64,000 nt of DNA. It comes from Pogonophryne albipinna. Taxonomy: Eukaryota; Chordata; Actinopteri; Perciformes; Artedidraconidae. The notes under the pieces are model-generated. The model ran no database searches. It was not told where the DNA came from and saw only the letters and a program-made list of their open reading frames with translations. The stretch is from assembly GCA_028583405.1 (NCBI GenBank), contig JAPTMU010000093.1, positions 240,004-304,003 of the forward strand. Reading direction: 5' to 3'. Positions within the stretch are counted from its first letter, which is position 1, and each line of letters opens with the position of its first letter. Both the position numbers and the translations under genes were made by a program. Positions 1 to 60,433 of the stretch are shown here, one piece after another.

Positions 1-718
1 GGTGGATTTTCCATATCTCTTGTCCCCCTTTGTCAATTTTGCTGATTGACATCTCTTTCTGACCGTTAGAGCCAATAGAATCGAAGGGGGATTTCCCCAC
101 TCACACACATGCTAAAACAAAAAGGTGGGGGCTTCGCGCATACAGTTTTGCATCAGAGCGAACCTATCTCTAGCTCTGACATCTGGAAACGGAAAAGCAG
201 GTTTATTTCAAAGGGACACAGACACATTGGATTAACCTATGGATTAACTTCAGCAGCGTTTTTATCGTTTTAATGCCATTGAAGACCACTTTTGATCAGA
301 CAACGACACAGATGAGCCATGTTAGCGTTTTTTAGCTACCTAGCGCCACATGTTTTGATGTCTGTTTTTGTTTATAAAGTCGCGATTTTGTATCATTGAG
401 TGATAATGTCTGTACCCATCGAATCAGTTAGATGAGGTTCTTCCCGTTACATGGATATAAAACATTCATAGTTTATTAAATGAACATGCCCTCAGACACT
501 GTTTACTGCAAGATGTTGCGGGAGGGCCCCGGTACCGGGGTCTCTCGGGCTTAAAAGGTTAAGGGTCACCTGATAGTGGCGTCACTGGTTTAAAAGTCTC
601 AGATTCCTGCCGTCCAGACTACAACACAGTCCCTGATTTTCAAACATCGAACCCTTCTATAAAGAAGGCATGACCTTTTTCAGAATATTTAAACATCTAG
701 TAGTTAGAAAAAGCTTAC
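1..718. other. col12a1 intron 15, partial
   Basis: Non-coding. At 527-540 there is a perfect palindrome, CCCCGGTACCGGGG. Just after it, 541-562 reads, on the other strand, TTAACCTTTTAAGCCCGAGA. This resembles a piggyBac-type end (TTAA followed by CCTTT), so a MITE fragment probably ends at about 563. I see nothing else. Confidence 0.4.
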
Positions 719-50089
<49,371 letters not shown>

Positions 50090-50123
50090 CTTCTTCCTCC
50101 GGCTCAGCAGCTCATGAAGGAGG
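50090..50123 (-). other. col12a1: col12a1 probable 5'UTR part of exon 1, with a four-codon uORF
   Basis: An acceptor-like TCCTCAG ends at 50124, 34 nt before the ATG. Between them lies an upstream ATG at 50115 with the frame ATG AGC TGC TGA, which stops 14 nt before the main ATG. The acceptor is inferred from sequence only. If it is not used, the 5'UTR simply extends further upstream. Confidence 0.4.
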
Positions 50124-50807
50124 CTGAGGAGGAACGAAGAGAGGCGGTTAAACCTTCAACAAATCAGTCCGAGGCTCCAGAGCACTTTGGAGCAACCTGG
50201 ACCTCCAACACCTGCCTCGTGAAAATCTACCAGCAATCAGATGCTTAAAAATACACACAACAAAACGCAGGAATATATTTTAAAAATCTGATTGCCATGA
50301 TCCTTGGGCTCCTAACAGCTGTTCCCCAGAGACACGAAATGGATTTTTACAAGATAGACTTTATGTTAATGTCCAAAAATCCACAATTTCATAACTTCAA
50401 ACAACCAACAAAGGCGTTTTAATGGATAACCTGTTAGAATAAAGGCACATCTGACTGTCTCTTCTCTTCCCGTGTTAAGTCTCCCTCCTAAATCAGCCTG
50501 CCTGGATTCTGATGCAAATCCTCCAATCAAGTCCCTAATATCGCTGCTGATAAATAAACCCACTCTACCGGAGAGAACGTCTTTCACAAGTTCAGAAAAA
50601 CCGAGTGTCAAATCCTCTCTCAAGGAATAGTCCACGCGTTCCTTGAAATACTCCAAATGAAACTGGATAATAACTGGAATATTAAAAACTATTAAGTCGA
50701 GGAATAAAACCACCTTAAAGCTGTAAGAAATATGGAATGTATGCGTCTTAAAAAGCACCAAAATAATTCAACTGGGAAGAGAAACGTAAAGATATCGCAG
50801 GACTGAC

Positions 50808-51000
50808 CTATGGAGAAGACTGTCGAATCTCTCTGGGTTGGTTTAACGAAATGAAAAATGTGAAAGGTGGTAATCTCTCTGTTGCAGACCCTCAGCCTGA
50901 GGAGAGATAAATGATCCGGAGAGCTTCTTGGTTCCCAGACGCGTCGGCGAGCCTCTTTCCAAATGGAACGAATCTGCACTCAATCTGGTACTTAACAGGG
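50808..51000 (-). promoter_or_regulatory. col12a1: col12a1 candidate non-coding first exon / promoter region
   Basis: A donor-like ATAG|GTCAGT lies at 50808/50807 on the minus strand, about 0.7 kb before the start-codon exon. It could be the end of a 5'UTR exon spliced to the acceptor at 50124. Upstream of it is unique, moderately GC-rich sequence up to about 51000, beyond which repeat sequence begins at about 51060. No clear TATA box is visible. Inference only. Confidence 0.25.
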
Positions 51001-51020
51001 GGGAGTAACCCTCTCCAGAG

Positions 51021-51060
51021 TTACCCTCCCAGCGCTATTACGCAGCTGGGAGGGTTACTT
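51021..51060. other. inverted repeat upstream of col12a1
   Basis: 'ttaccctcccagc' and 'gctgggagggtta' are inverted copies separated by about 11 nt (gctattacgca), about 950 bp before the start codon. They could form a hairpin. Function unknown. Confidence 0.6.
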
Positions 51061-51945
51061 TGAACATGCGGGAAGTAACTAAGTAGTTTTTAAGTACTTA
51101 AGTACAATTTTGAGCTCCTTGTACTTCGACTCCACAAGAGTTCAGAGGTACATGGTGTACTTGTACTCCACTACATGTATTAAATACCTTTAGTTCCTTC
51201 ACAGATGTGGATGAAGGATGTGAAATATAATCAAGTGTTGAATCAGACTTTAGTTCCACCTGGAGTAAATCCACCAGCTACCCTCTAGTCTACAAAGTCA
51301 TTCAGACTAGCTGCACCTTTACCAGCTTTGAGAACACTTTCATGATCAATCATTATAAAACATATCATATATATTATTCTGAAATGGACCAATCTGCACA
51401 ACGACTACTTTCACTGTCTTTCACTATATTTTGATGAGAATACTTTTATACTTTTACTTGAGGAACATTTTGAATGCAGTACTTTTACTGAAACAGAGTA
51501 TTCCTACACTCTGGTACTTCTACTTTTACTCAAGTACAAGATCGGAGTACTTCTACTTTTACTCAAGTACAAGATCTGAGTACTTCTACTTTTACTCAAG
51601 TGCAAGATCTGAGTACTTCTACTTTTACTCAAGTACAAGATCTGAGTACTTCTACTTTTACTCAAGTACACGACCTGAGTACTTCTACTTTTACTCAAGT
51701 ACAAGATCTGAGTACTTCTACTTTTACTCAAGTACAAGATCTGAGTACTTCTACTTTTACTCAAGTACAAGATCTGAGTACTTCTACTTTTACTCAAGTA
51801 CAAGATCTGAGTACTTCTACTTTTACTCAAGTACAAGATCTGAGTACTTCTACTTTTACTCAAGTACAAGATCTGAGTACTTCTACTTTTACTAAAGTAC
51901 AAGACCTGAGTACTTCTACTTTTACTTTTTTATCCGTTACTCCCC
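51060..51945. mobile_element. hAT-like element copy at the col12a1 5' end, with 33-bp repeats
   Basis: 51080-51500 is the reverse complement of 24480-24880 with small differences. 51505-51925 is a 33-bp array ('gagtacttctacttttactc' 'aagtacaagatct'), about 12 copies. The ends are worn ('atgcgggaagtaact' and 'ccgttactccccaagg') and no target duplication is clear. It lies immediately upstream of the candidate promoter. Confidence 0.75.
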
Positions 51946-52004
51946 AAGGCTGCTCTTACGACATGCAGTCGAGACAAAAAATGATGTGTAACCTCTAAAA
52001 GTGC

Positions 52005-53450
<1,446 letters not shown>

Positions 53451-53451
53451 G

Positions 53452-53650
53452 TTAAAGGTGGGGTAGGTAAGTTTGAGAAACCGGCTCGAGATACACTTTT
53501 TGTTATATTCCATGGAATGCTCTGAACATCCCGATAGCAAAGAATATCTGAAGTGCTTTGACAAAACATCCATAAAAAAATGTCATCTGTGGTTCTGTAA
53601 AAAGTACATCCAATCCGTTTAGCCGGGCCGGTCGAGGTCGAGGTCGAGCA
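53452..53650 (+). mobile_element. MITE X, left-half copy
   Basis: 'aaaggtggggtaggtaagtt' 'tgagaaaccggctcgagata' and the following 150 bp match 58192-58360. The copy stops where the polypyrimidine tract begins, so its right half is lost or replaced. Confidence 0.85.
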
Positions 53651-53667
53651 CCACCAGACTAAAGTGC

Positions 53668-54752
53668 AGTTTTTTACTCCTCTCTCTCCTCTCTCTCTCC
53701 TCCCTCTCTCTCTCTCTCCTCTCTCTCTCTCCTCCCTCTCTCCCCTCTCTCCTCTCTCTCCTCTCTCTCTCCTCCCTCTCTACCCTCTCTCCTCCTCTCT
53801 CTCCTCCCTCTCTCCTCTCTCTCCCCTCTCTCTCCCCTCTCTCTCCTCCCTCTCTCCCCTCTCTCCTCTCTCTCCTCTCTCTCTCCTCCCTCTCTACCCT
53901 CTCTCCTCCTCTCTCTCCTCCCTCTCTCCTCTCTCTCCCCTCTCTCTCCTCCCTCTCTCCTCTCTCTCTCTCTCTCCTCTCTCTCCCCCCTCTCTCCTCT
54001 CTCTCCTCCCTCTCTCTCCTCTCTCTCTCCTCTCTCTCTCCTTTCTCCCCTTTCTCCCCTCCCTCTCTCCCCTCTCTCTCTCCTCTCTCTCCTTTCTCCC
54101 CTCTCTCCCCTCTCTCTCTCCTTTCTCCCCTCTCTCCCCCCTCTCTCTCTCCTCTCTCTCTCCTTTCTCCCCTCTCTCCCCTCTCTCTCTCCTTTCTCCC
54201 CTCTCTCTCCTTTCTCCCCTCTCTCTCCTCTCTCTCCCTCCCCTCCCTCCCACCTCTCCTCTCTCCCCCCTCCCTCTCCCCCTCACCTCTCTCTCCTCTC
54301 TCTCCCCTCCCTTCCACCTCTCCTCTCTCTCCCCTCCCTCCCACCTCTCCTCTCTCTCCCCTCTCTCTCCTTTCTCCCCTTTCTCCCCTCTCTCTCCTTT
54401 CTCCCCTCTCTCCTCTCTCTCCCTCTCTCTCCTCCCTCTCTGCCCTCTCTCTCTCCTCTCCCCTCTCTCTCCTCCCTCTCTCTCCCCTCTCTCTCTCCTC
54501 TCTCTCTCCTTTCTCCCCTCTCTCCCCTCTCTCTCTCCTTTCTCCCCTCTCTCTCCTTTCTCCCCTCTCTCTCCCTCCCTTCCCTCCCACCTCTCCACTC
54601 TCCCCCCTCCCTCTCCCCTCACCTCTCTCTCCTCTCTCTCCCCTCCCTCCCACCTCTCCTCTCTCTCCCCTCCCTCCCACCTCTCCTCTCTCTCCCCTCC
54701 CTCCCACCTCTCCTCTCTCTCCCCTCTCTCTCCCCTCTCCTCTCTCTCTTAT
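53668..54752 (+). repeat. 1.1-kb polypyrimidine tract (CTCTCTCC-type)
   Basis: Only C and T with rare A or G, built from CTCTCTCC, CCTCCCTCTCT and CTTTCTCCC blocks. Larger segments recur (for example 53746-53800 and 53862-53910). Both strands therefore show long low-complexity open frames (Leu/Ser/Pro or Arg/Glu/Gly), which are not genes. Mirror-symmetric purine-pyrimidine DNA of this length can form triplex structures. Confidence 0.97.
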
Positions 54753-54939
54753 GATTTGACTTAAAATAAAGTAAAATCATAACTATGATTATGTCTGTAT
54801 CTATATGTCAGCGGGCCGGCTCGTATCGCTCGCTGCCGGCCGGCTCGTATCGCTCGCAGCACCCCCTAAGTAAAATGACTTCCCGTGGCTATGTGTGAGC
54901 GTGTCCAGTTTGATGGGTGTGAGCGTGTGCATTATAATG

Positions 54940-55345
54940 TAAGCCCCAATAAGTAAACTGAACTCAAAAAATTAGGGCAACTGATTGCCTCAAGTAATTT
55001 AAGTTAATCAACTCAAAACTTACAATTTTCAAGAACTTAAATAATTGGATTAAATGCTACATGTACCTATTGATTACAGTAAAATTAAAATGGCTTATTA
55101 AGTCAACTCAAATATGTTCAGGTACTGTGACTTAAACATTTGAATTCACCTCTACTAATGGATTAAGTTACCAGAACTTAAAGACATAAGTACTCAAAGT
55201 CTTTTTTTATTTGGGTTAACAGAACTCAATATTTATTATTTCAACCAAACCAAACACATTGACTTAGTCAACTCAAAATCACATAACTTAAAACTTAAAA
55301 ACATTGACACAACTGATTGCCTCAATTGAATCGAGTGCGACTAAC
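54940..55345 (+). repeat. subterminal-type repeats ('aactcaaaa / aacttaaa') left of the SAMD3-like gene
   Basis: 'ggcaactgattgcctcaagt', 'aagttaatcaactcaaaact', 'tcaagaacttaaataattgg' and 'aactgattgcctcaattgaa' repeat in both orientations. Similar words in opposite orientation occur at 59885-60030 to the right of the gene. Resembles the ends of a teleost DNA transposon family (possibly CMC/EnSpm or Kolobok). Family not proven. Confidence 0.5.
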
Positions 55346-55863
55346 TTGAACAGCTTTACTACATTTCTTATTTTCTAGCCCTCCTATTTAACATGCTGTC
55401 CTGTTAACATTTACAAGACAGTAAAATAAGTAGTCATAAAAAAAATAAAAAAATGCAAAGGCAATTGTACTTCTGGCACATTTTGGTTAAAACCTGAATA
55501 GAGCAACAACTTTGATTAAATCACAATGACAGTCTGAACCCTTTAACTGTAAAACTCTAAAATGTAAATGAATTACATTAACAAGTATCAAATCTTCACC
55601 TGGATGAGTTAAAGTGCAACAACAACAACAAACAAACGCATAAACACACATTCACATGATTAATGCCGGTTAATCAGAAATATTTGGTATTATTAAAGTG
55701 CAAACAGTCATCCCTCAAAATCAAAGATACTTTGATGTGAACAATGGTAAACAGTAAACATTTTACATGAATACAACATGTACAAGTAAAAGGGAACATT
55801 GAGCAGCTTGACCACCTGGCTGAAAACCTGCAGCAACTGGTACAGCAGCTTTCTTAAGACATT

Positions 55864-55869
55864 TTTATT
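55864..55869 (-). terminator. poly(A) signal of the SAMD3-like gene
   Basis: AATAAA on the minus strand about 70 nt after the TAG stop at 55939-55941. Confidence 0.55.
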
Positions 55870-55938
55870 TCAGAAGGAAATCACTTTGAAGTAGAGGGAA
55901 AATGCCTTAAAATGCCCCACTCTTTTTCAGATGGATTT

Positions 55939-56253
55939 CTACACATGCATCAGCAACTCATTCTTGAGGGTCTGCAACTTGGGCGACAATTTACCATCTT
56001 CCAGACCAAGTAAAACCTTCTGAGTGAACTCGAAAGTGTTTGTCAGTCCTTTGGGATAGCTGAGGTGTAGTGCATAAATTAGTCCAAACATTACCAGGAA
56101 TGCATCTGCAAGTCTGGGGAGGCTGACCACAATGTCATTTTCGATGACAACAGAGATGGTCACAGGCTGATATTGCACTTGACTTGTGCCATTGTCACTG
56201 GTGACAGTAAGGAGGGCCACTGCAACACCTCCAAGCTCTGGTTCGGACTCTTC
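55939..56253 (-). CDS. SAMD3-like gene, exon d (last) with stop codon
   Basis: 315 nt including TAG, acceptor TTTAG. Encodes EESEPELGGVAVALLTVTSD, the VVIENDIVVSLPRLADAF segment, the hydrophobic LVMFGLIYALHL helix and the end KLQTLKNELLMHV. Confidence 0.75.
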   Translation of the reverse strand, partial: EESEPELGGVAVALLTVTSDNGTSQVQYQPVTISVVIENDIVVSLPRLADAFLVMFGLIYALHLSYPKGLTNTFEFTQKVLLGLEDGKLSPKLQTLKNELLMHV

Positions 56254-58135
56254 CTAAATGAATGAAAGAGAGATAATAATCACAAACTGGGTGTTGGTCA
56301 TGTATTACATTACATTACATTACATTACATGTTACTTGTTATATGTCAGATTCATCCACGTACCGCTAGCGGGAGCTGGCGTACCACCAGTGGTACATGT
56401 ACCACAGGTTGAGAACCACTGGCATAAGGGATTAGACTGTTTTATTTTCTAAAACAAATGGCCGGAACCAGATACTAAAGCTGCATTACATTACATGACA
56501 TGTCACTTGTTAGACGCTTTTATCCAAAGCGACTTACATACTCAATACTGTGGACAATCCCCACAGGAGCACTTTGGGGTGAAGAGTCTCAGGGACACAA
56601 CGACATGCTGACTGCAGTGGGGTTTGAACCTGTGATCCGAACACCAATGCTCTATCCACTGCGCCACACGCGCCTCGCAGGAACATTTTAAAAAATCGTG
56701 ATTTTCTGTGTGGCAATATCTTTTGACTGCAACTCTTGGAGATATGTTTTCTAAGTTGTTCATATTTTAGTTAGAACTATGTTTTAGAGAGTTGTTTTGT
56801 CAACAGACTACATATTTAAAGGTGAAAAACAGGTGTTCTACACCAAAGAATCAGACAAGCTACCAGTGAAACCAAGTGCCAGGAGATAAAACATATCCAA
56901 TAAATGTTTTACTTAACTTCAGTATCGCTTCAAACAAAAAAAAAACGATTCAGTTCATTTGTATTTGGGTGAAGGAAAACAGACCAAATCACACAAACTA
57001 TATGGATGGATAGACAGAAACAGGATAAGTGCAAAAGAATATTTGTATTTTAATGAATTATTCACTTAATATAGAGTGGTACTGTTAATGAATTAAGGAG
57101 ACTCACTGTGCAGGTTCGGAAAAATCCAGAGGTGTCCTCTTGCAGATACACAGGAAGGGCATGGATAACGCTGGTACACCTGGTGTTGATGTCGTGTAAT
57201 TCCTATAACGATAAAAATACAAGCGTACAAACTGTTGACTGTGAAGTTTACTGAACAAACCTGTCAATTCAATCAGAACATATATCCACAGATAACCTGT
57301 TCACATCTTTAATGCAATCAGACAAAAAGCAACAACAAAGTGGACTAATTGTAAAATTCAAAAGATATTTTTTTAATCTGTTTAACGTTAGATGTTCAAC
57401 CTTTGAATTGTAAAATAATCTCTTTACCTGTTCATCGTGGATTTTTAAAATTTCAGCCAAAGCCTCAGCTGTCTTCCCAGATTTGGACGCCTTCTGTCTA
57501 AATATGGCCATCAGTCGAGGAAGATGGCGGTCAAAAGCAGCGTAGAACGTGTTGAGCAGATTCTGGTTGGTAATCCGTTGGAACTCTGCATACACCTATT
57601 TAAAAAACAGAGCAGAAGGACAACACAGCAATGTCAATTAGTCAGTTCCAAATAAATCAAACTAGGTTAAAGTGGTATCTTCCTTACAAATGTAATAGAA
57701 CCTCCAAGTTTGACCAGTCAGTTCCTTCCCTGTGGCAAGAACGAGAACTTCCCCTGGACTGTTCTTTCCCTTGCATTACATTACACCACAGGGAAGGAGC
57801 TGGAACTTTGAAGATCTATAACACTCCTATAAAGCAAATAGCCACTATAAGAGTCACAGAATGAGCCATATGTTATCAATAAAGAAGAAAACAGGAAAAA
57901 GAGAGCTCATCCATATTACCTCAGACTCCATTTTGAGAGCAGGCCAGAGGTCCATGAGCTCGTTCACTGCCGGGCATGTCCTCACTATGGTCTGTCGCCG
58001 CAGTGCAAATGTGGTCTGCATCATCTTTTTAATGAGGGGTAGGTCCATCTCAGTCTTCTTGACTTCCTCAACAATTGTCTGCCTCAAGTGCTCAAGACTT
58101 GAGGGATCCTCTCCTTGGGGAAGGTTGAACAAATC
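55939..58135 (-). CDS. SAMD3-like family protein, 3' part (four exons, 5' end missing)
   Basis: Four exons, all with GT-AG borders and phase 0 junctions, join into one frame of 264 codons plus stop. Recognised from memory as a family of uncharacterised teleost proteins often labelled 'sterile alpha motif domain-containing protein 3-like'. Shared marks are the VYAEFQRITN-LL-TF segment, a RCTSVIHALPVYLQED segment, and a C-terminus with VVSLPRLADAFLVMFGLIYA, a hydrophobic helix, then YPKGLTNTFEFTQKVLLGL. No catalytic motif or membrane segment is evident, and I cannot assign a function. The family is multi-copy in fish, and here the gene is surrounded by repeats. Upstream coding exons (family members usually have a longer N-terminus) were not found, and 58127-59335 is duplicated, so it may be a truncated copy. 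Confidence 0.65.
56300..56425 (-). repeat. SINE tail remnant and a '...gagaaccactgg' element fragment
   Basis: 56300-56340 is (ATTAC)n plus 'atgttacttgtta', the tail of the SINE family seen at 36781. 56361-56425 ('gtaccaccagtggtacatgt' 'accacaggttgagaaccact') resembles a hAT end. Both are inside the SAMD3-like intergenic/upstream sequence of exon d. Confidence 0.45.
56465..56690 (-). mobile_element. tRNA-derived SINE (second copy, reversed)
   Basis: On the minus strand it has the A box TGGCGCAGTGG (56656-56666) and B box GGTTCAAACCC (56620-56630), then the body and the tail of TGTAATG units at 56465-56495. It lies in the intron between exons c and d of the SAMD3-like gene. Confidence 0.88.
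57107..57202 (-). CDS. SAMD3-like gene, exon c
   Basis: 96 nt, phase 0 to phase 0, acceptor TATAG, donor GTGAGT. Encodes ELHDINTRCTSVIHALPVYL and EDTSGFFRTCT. Too short to be recognised alone, and called because it joins exons b and d in frame and matches the family's 'P-x-Y-L-x-E-D' segment. Confidence 0.7.
57428..57595 (-). CDS. SAMD3-like gene, exon b
   Basis: 168 nt, phase 0 to phase 0, acceptor AATAG, donor GTAAAG. Encodes VYAEFQRITNQNLLNTFYAA, then RLMAIFRQKASKSGKTAEAL and LKIHDEQ. Likely all-helical. Confidence 0.72.
57920..58135 (-). CDS. SAMD3-like gene, exon a
   Basis: 216 nt, phase 0 to phase 0, acceptor TATAG, donor GTAATA. Encodes DLFNLPQGEDPSSLEHLRQT, a charged helical segment, RRQTIVRTCPAVNELMDLWP and ends KMESE. 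If no upstream coding exon exists, the first in-frame Met is about residue 30 of this exon. Confidence 0.7.
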
Positions 58136-58191
58136 CTATATTTAAAATGTAATGTAAGCTACTGCCTAATAACTTCTTAAACATCCATTGA

Positions 58192-58629
58192 GTTAAAGGT
58201 GGGGTAGGTAAGTTTGAGAAACCGGCTCGAGATACACTTTTTGTTATATTCCATGGAATGCTCTTAACATCCCGATAGCAATGAATATCTGAAGTGCTTT
58301 GACAAAAAATCCATAAAAAAATTCATCTGTGGAAGCCGTGGTTACTGTAAAAAGTACAACCAATCCGTTTAGCCGATTGCCGCCCTGTCTATCTCGTGCA
58401 CGCACAAATGTGCCGTCATTGGGCGTGCATTGCAGCAGTACTTCAATGACTCGCCAGCAACAGGCGGCCACTTTCACCAGTCTGCTGACGTCATGTGCGC
58501 GTTCATGTGTGTTGGAGGAGGTGCTCTGGAAGGAAGTCTGAAGGAAGGGGCGGATTATTTTCGGCTGTGTACTTTCAAATTGTAGTGCACTCGAGCCGGT
58601 TTCTGAAACTTACCTACCCCACCTTTAAT
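58192..58629. mobile_element. MITE X, complete copy with about 38-bp TIRs
   Basis: Left end 'ttaaaggtggggtaggtaag' 'tttgagaaaccggctcgag' and right end its inverse ('ctcgagccggtttctgaaac' 'ttacctaccccacctttaa'). The insertion site is TTAA or TA. A paralogous segment at 58999-59018 lacks it (an empty site of the same length), so it inserted after the local duplication or was excised from the other copy. Confidence 0.9.
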
Positions 58630-58715
58630 GTTAGTATGGTAAATTAATTCATGGACAACAAATGGACAAGCGTTCACTACCAAGCCTGTTAATAATCTGA
58701 CATCGTTATATTCAC

Positions 58716-58787
<72 letters not shown>
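58716..58787 (+). repeat. (TG)n microsatellite
   Basis: About 70 bp of TG. The paralogous tract at 59150-59177 is only about 28 bp. Confidence 0.97.
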
Positions 58788-58788
<1 letters not shown>

Positions 58789-59125
58789 CCTCGCGCTTGT
58801 TGAACCCGTATACAGAGGTTGAAACCTGGGTGAAGGAGAGTGTTAAACGTTAGCAGCGGCTCTCGTAATTCAGCAGTGAGGAAGGGAACACAAACACACA
58901 CAACCCTCCGCGCCTCGTGGTTTACAGCGTGGTTTATCCCCTTCAGACTAAAGCTGAACAAATCCTATATTTAAAATGTAATGTAAGCTATTGCTTAATA
59001 CATTCTTAAACATCCATTGGGGAAATGTTAGTATGGTAAATGATGAATTAATGGACAACAAATGGACAAGCGTTCACTACCGAGCCTGTTTATAACTGAC
59101 AACGTTATATTCAATTTAACATTAC

Positions 59126-59146
59126 CTGTCTCTGCTCTGCTCCGTC

Positions 59147-59177
<31 letters not shown>

Positions 59178-59335
59178 GCCTCACGCTCGTTGAAACCGTA
59201 TAAAGAGGTTGAAACCTGGGTGAAGGAGAGTGTTCAACTTTAGCAGCGGGTCTCTTAATTCAGCGGCAGCGAGGAGAGCACGGAGGGAGCACACACAATC
59301 CTCCGCACCTCGTGGTTTACTTTACAGTGGATGAC
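59126..59335 (-). other. candidate 5' exon/UTR of the SAMD3-like gene
   Basis: On the minus strand GAGACAG|GTAATG at 59126/59125 is a good donor, preceded by GC-rich sequence (GGGACGGAGCAGAGCAGA). It could be a 5'UTR exon splicing to exon a. No coding potential of its own. Low certainty. Confidence 0.2.
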
Positions 59336-59339
59336 AGTG

Positions 59340-59425
59340 ACGTGCGGTGAGGTTCATGGCTGGTGAGGCACTGACTCTTTCAGAGTCAGATTTACAAATA
59401 TTATATATTTTGACCTTAAAGGTGG
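59340..59425. mobile_element. transposon terminal fragment ('cagtgacgtgcggtgaggtt')
   Basis: The start 'cagtgacgtgcggtgaggtt' 'catggctggtgaggcactga' resembles ends of a common fish DNA element. It is cut by MITE X sequence at about 59423. Confidence 0.45.
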
Positions 59426-59665
59426 CGGGGTAGGTAATTTTGGCCGGGCCGGCTAAAATGAGTGGTCGTGCTTTTTACAGTACCACGGCTTCCACAGATG
59501 AAATGTTTTTATGTATTTTTTGTCAAAGCACTTAAAGGGGGGGTAGGTAAGTTTGAGAAACCGGCTCGAGATACACTTTTTGTTATATTCCATGGAATGC
59601 TCTTAACATCCCGATAGCAATGCATATCTTAAGTGCTTTGACAAAAAATCCATAAAAAAATATTT
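59424..59665. mobile_element. MITE X, two partial copies back to back
   Basis: 59424-59533 carries a left end and then the interior in reverse ('agtaccacggcttccacaga'). 59534-59660 is a left-half copy in the same orientation as 58192. The arrangement suggests a rearranged or nested pair. Confidence 0.75.
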
Positions 59666-59884
59666 AAAAAAGTGAAGAAATATGAATATTGCACTTACAG
59701 TGAGACCAATGATGCTGATTACCACCGGAAAGTGTGGAAATTAAGTGTGAAGATCGACCTTATTGCAGGTATTAGCCGCATGTGCTGCATCCCACTTTCG
59801 ACAGTTAGTGACGGTTAGTGACGTCAGACACACAATAAGCATTAGAAATGAGTACAGTTCAATGTATATGTTTAAGTGATGCTT

Positions 59885-60035
59885 TCTTAATCCGCCAAAT
59901 AGTTCAAGTTAATCAAAGATTATCAGTTTACTTAACTCAAAAAGGAAGAACAGTCACTGGAACTGAATATATTGAAGTTAGTAGAACTTTTTTATTTATT
60001 TAAGTTTACACTAATTAATCTGTTTGTAAAGTGTG
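59885..60035 (-). repeat. right-hand 'aactcaaaa'-type repeat block
   Basis: 'tcaagttaatcaaagattat', 'acttaactcaaaaa' and, on the minus strand, an end CACTTTACAAACAGATTAAT. It mirrors the block at 54940-55345, on the other side of the SAMD3-like gene. Confidence 0.45.
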
Positions 60036-60164
60036 TGTGTCATGTGACTCCACCCAAATGCACACACTGATTTGATTGGATGACTTTCAACCAATCACAG
60101 TGTTCCACATGATATAAAATGGACTCCAGTAGAGCCACGCCCCCTTTTCAGTAAATACGGCCGA

Positions 60165-60432
60165 CTTTGAGGCGATGAGGAAGTTCAAGCACCTTTCTGC
60201 TGATTCTCTGTCTGTTACTTTAGATGAAAATAAGGAGCCCCTCCCCACGCCCCTCTGAGAGGGGGGGGGGGGTTACCTTGGTTGCTGATTGGCTAATGGT
60301 TACACAAGACAAAACATCGTTATGACATCATAAAGTGGCCAAAATCTGATCAGCTCATTTTCAGACAGGTTTTTATAGAAATTGATCAAAAAGAGAGAGA
60401 ATCTTTGTTCCTGAAACTTTCAGAGTCTCTTT
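60165..60432. repeat. dispersed repeat, copy of 20985-21235 reversed
   Basis: Shares 'gattctctgtctgttacttt' 'agatgaaaataaggag', a poly(G) run (60259-60270), 'ttgctgattggctaatggtt' and 'caggtttttatagaaattga' with the reverse complement of the copy beside exon 12. Confidence 0.85.
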
Positions 60433-60433
60433 C

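Larger units (their letters stand above)
58127..59335. repeat. local tandem duplication upstream of the SAMD3-like exon a
   Basis: 58127-58957 (less the MITE) and 58958-59335 align: 'caaatcctatatttaaaatg' (58130 / 58959), 'acaaatggacaagcgttcac' (58659 / 59057), (TG)n (58716 / 59150) and 'gaggttgaaacctgggtgaa' (58816 / 59205). The second copy starts inside exon a, so it duplicates that exon's acceptor (AG at 58965-58966) and only about ten bases of exon. Confidence 0.85.

Noticed and set aside
53619..54764. Arg/Glu/Gly-rich and Leu/Ser/Pro-rich frames of more than 360 codons
   Set aside because: Low-complexity CT/GA tract. No start context, splice sites or domain.
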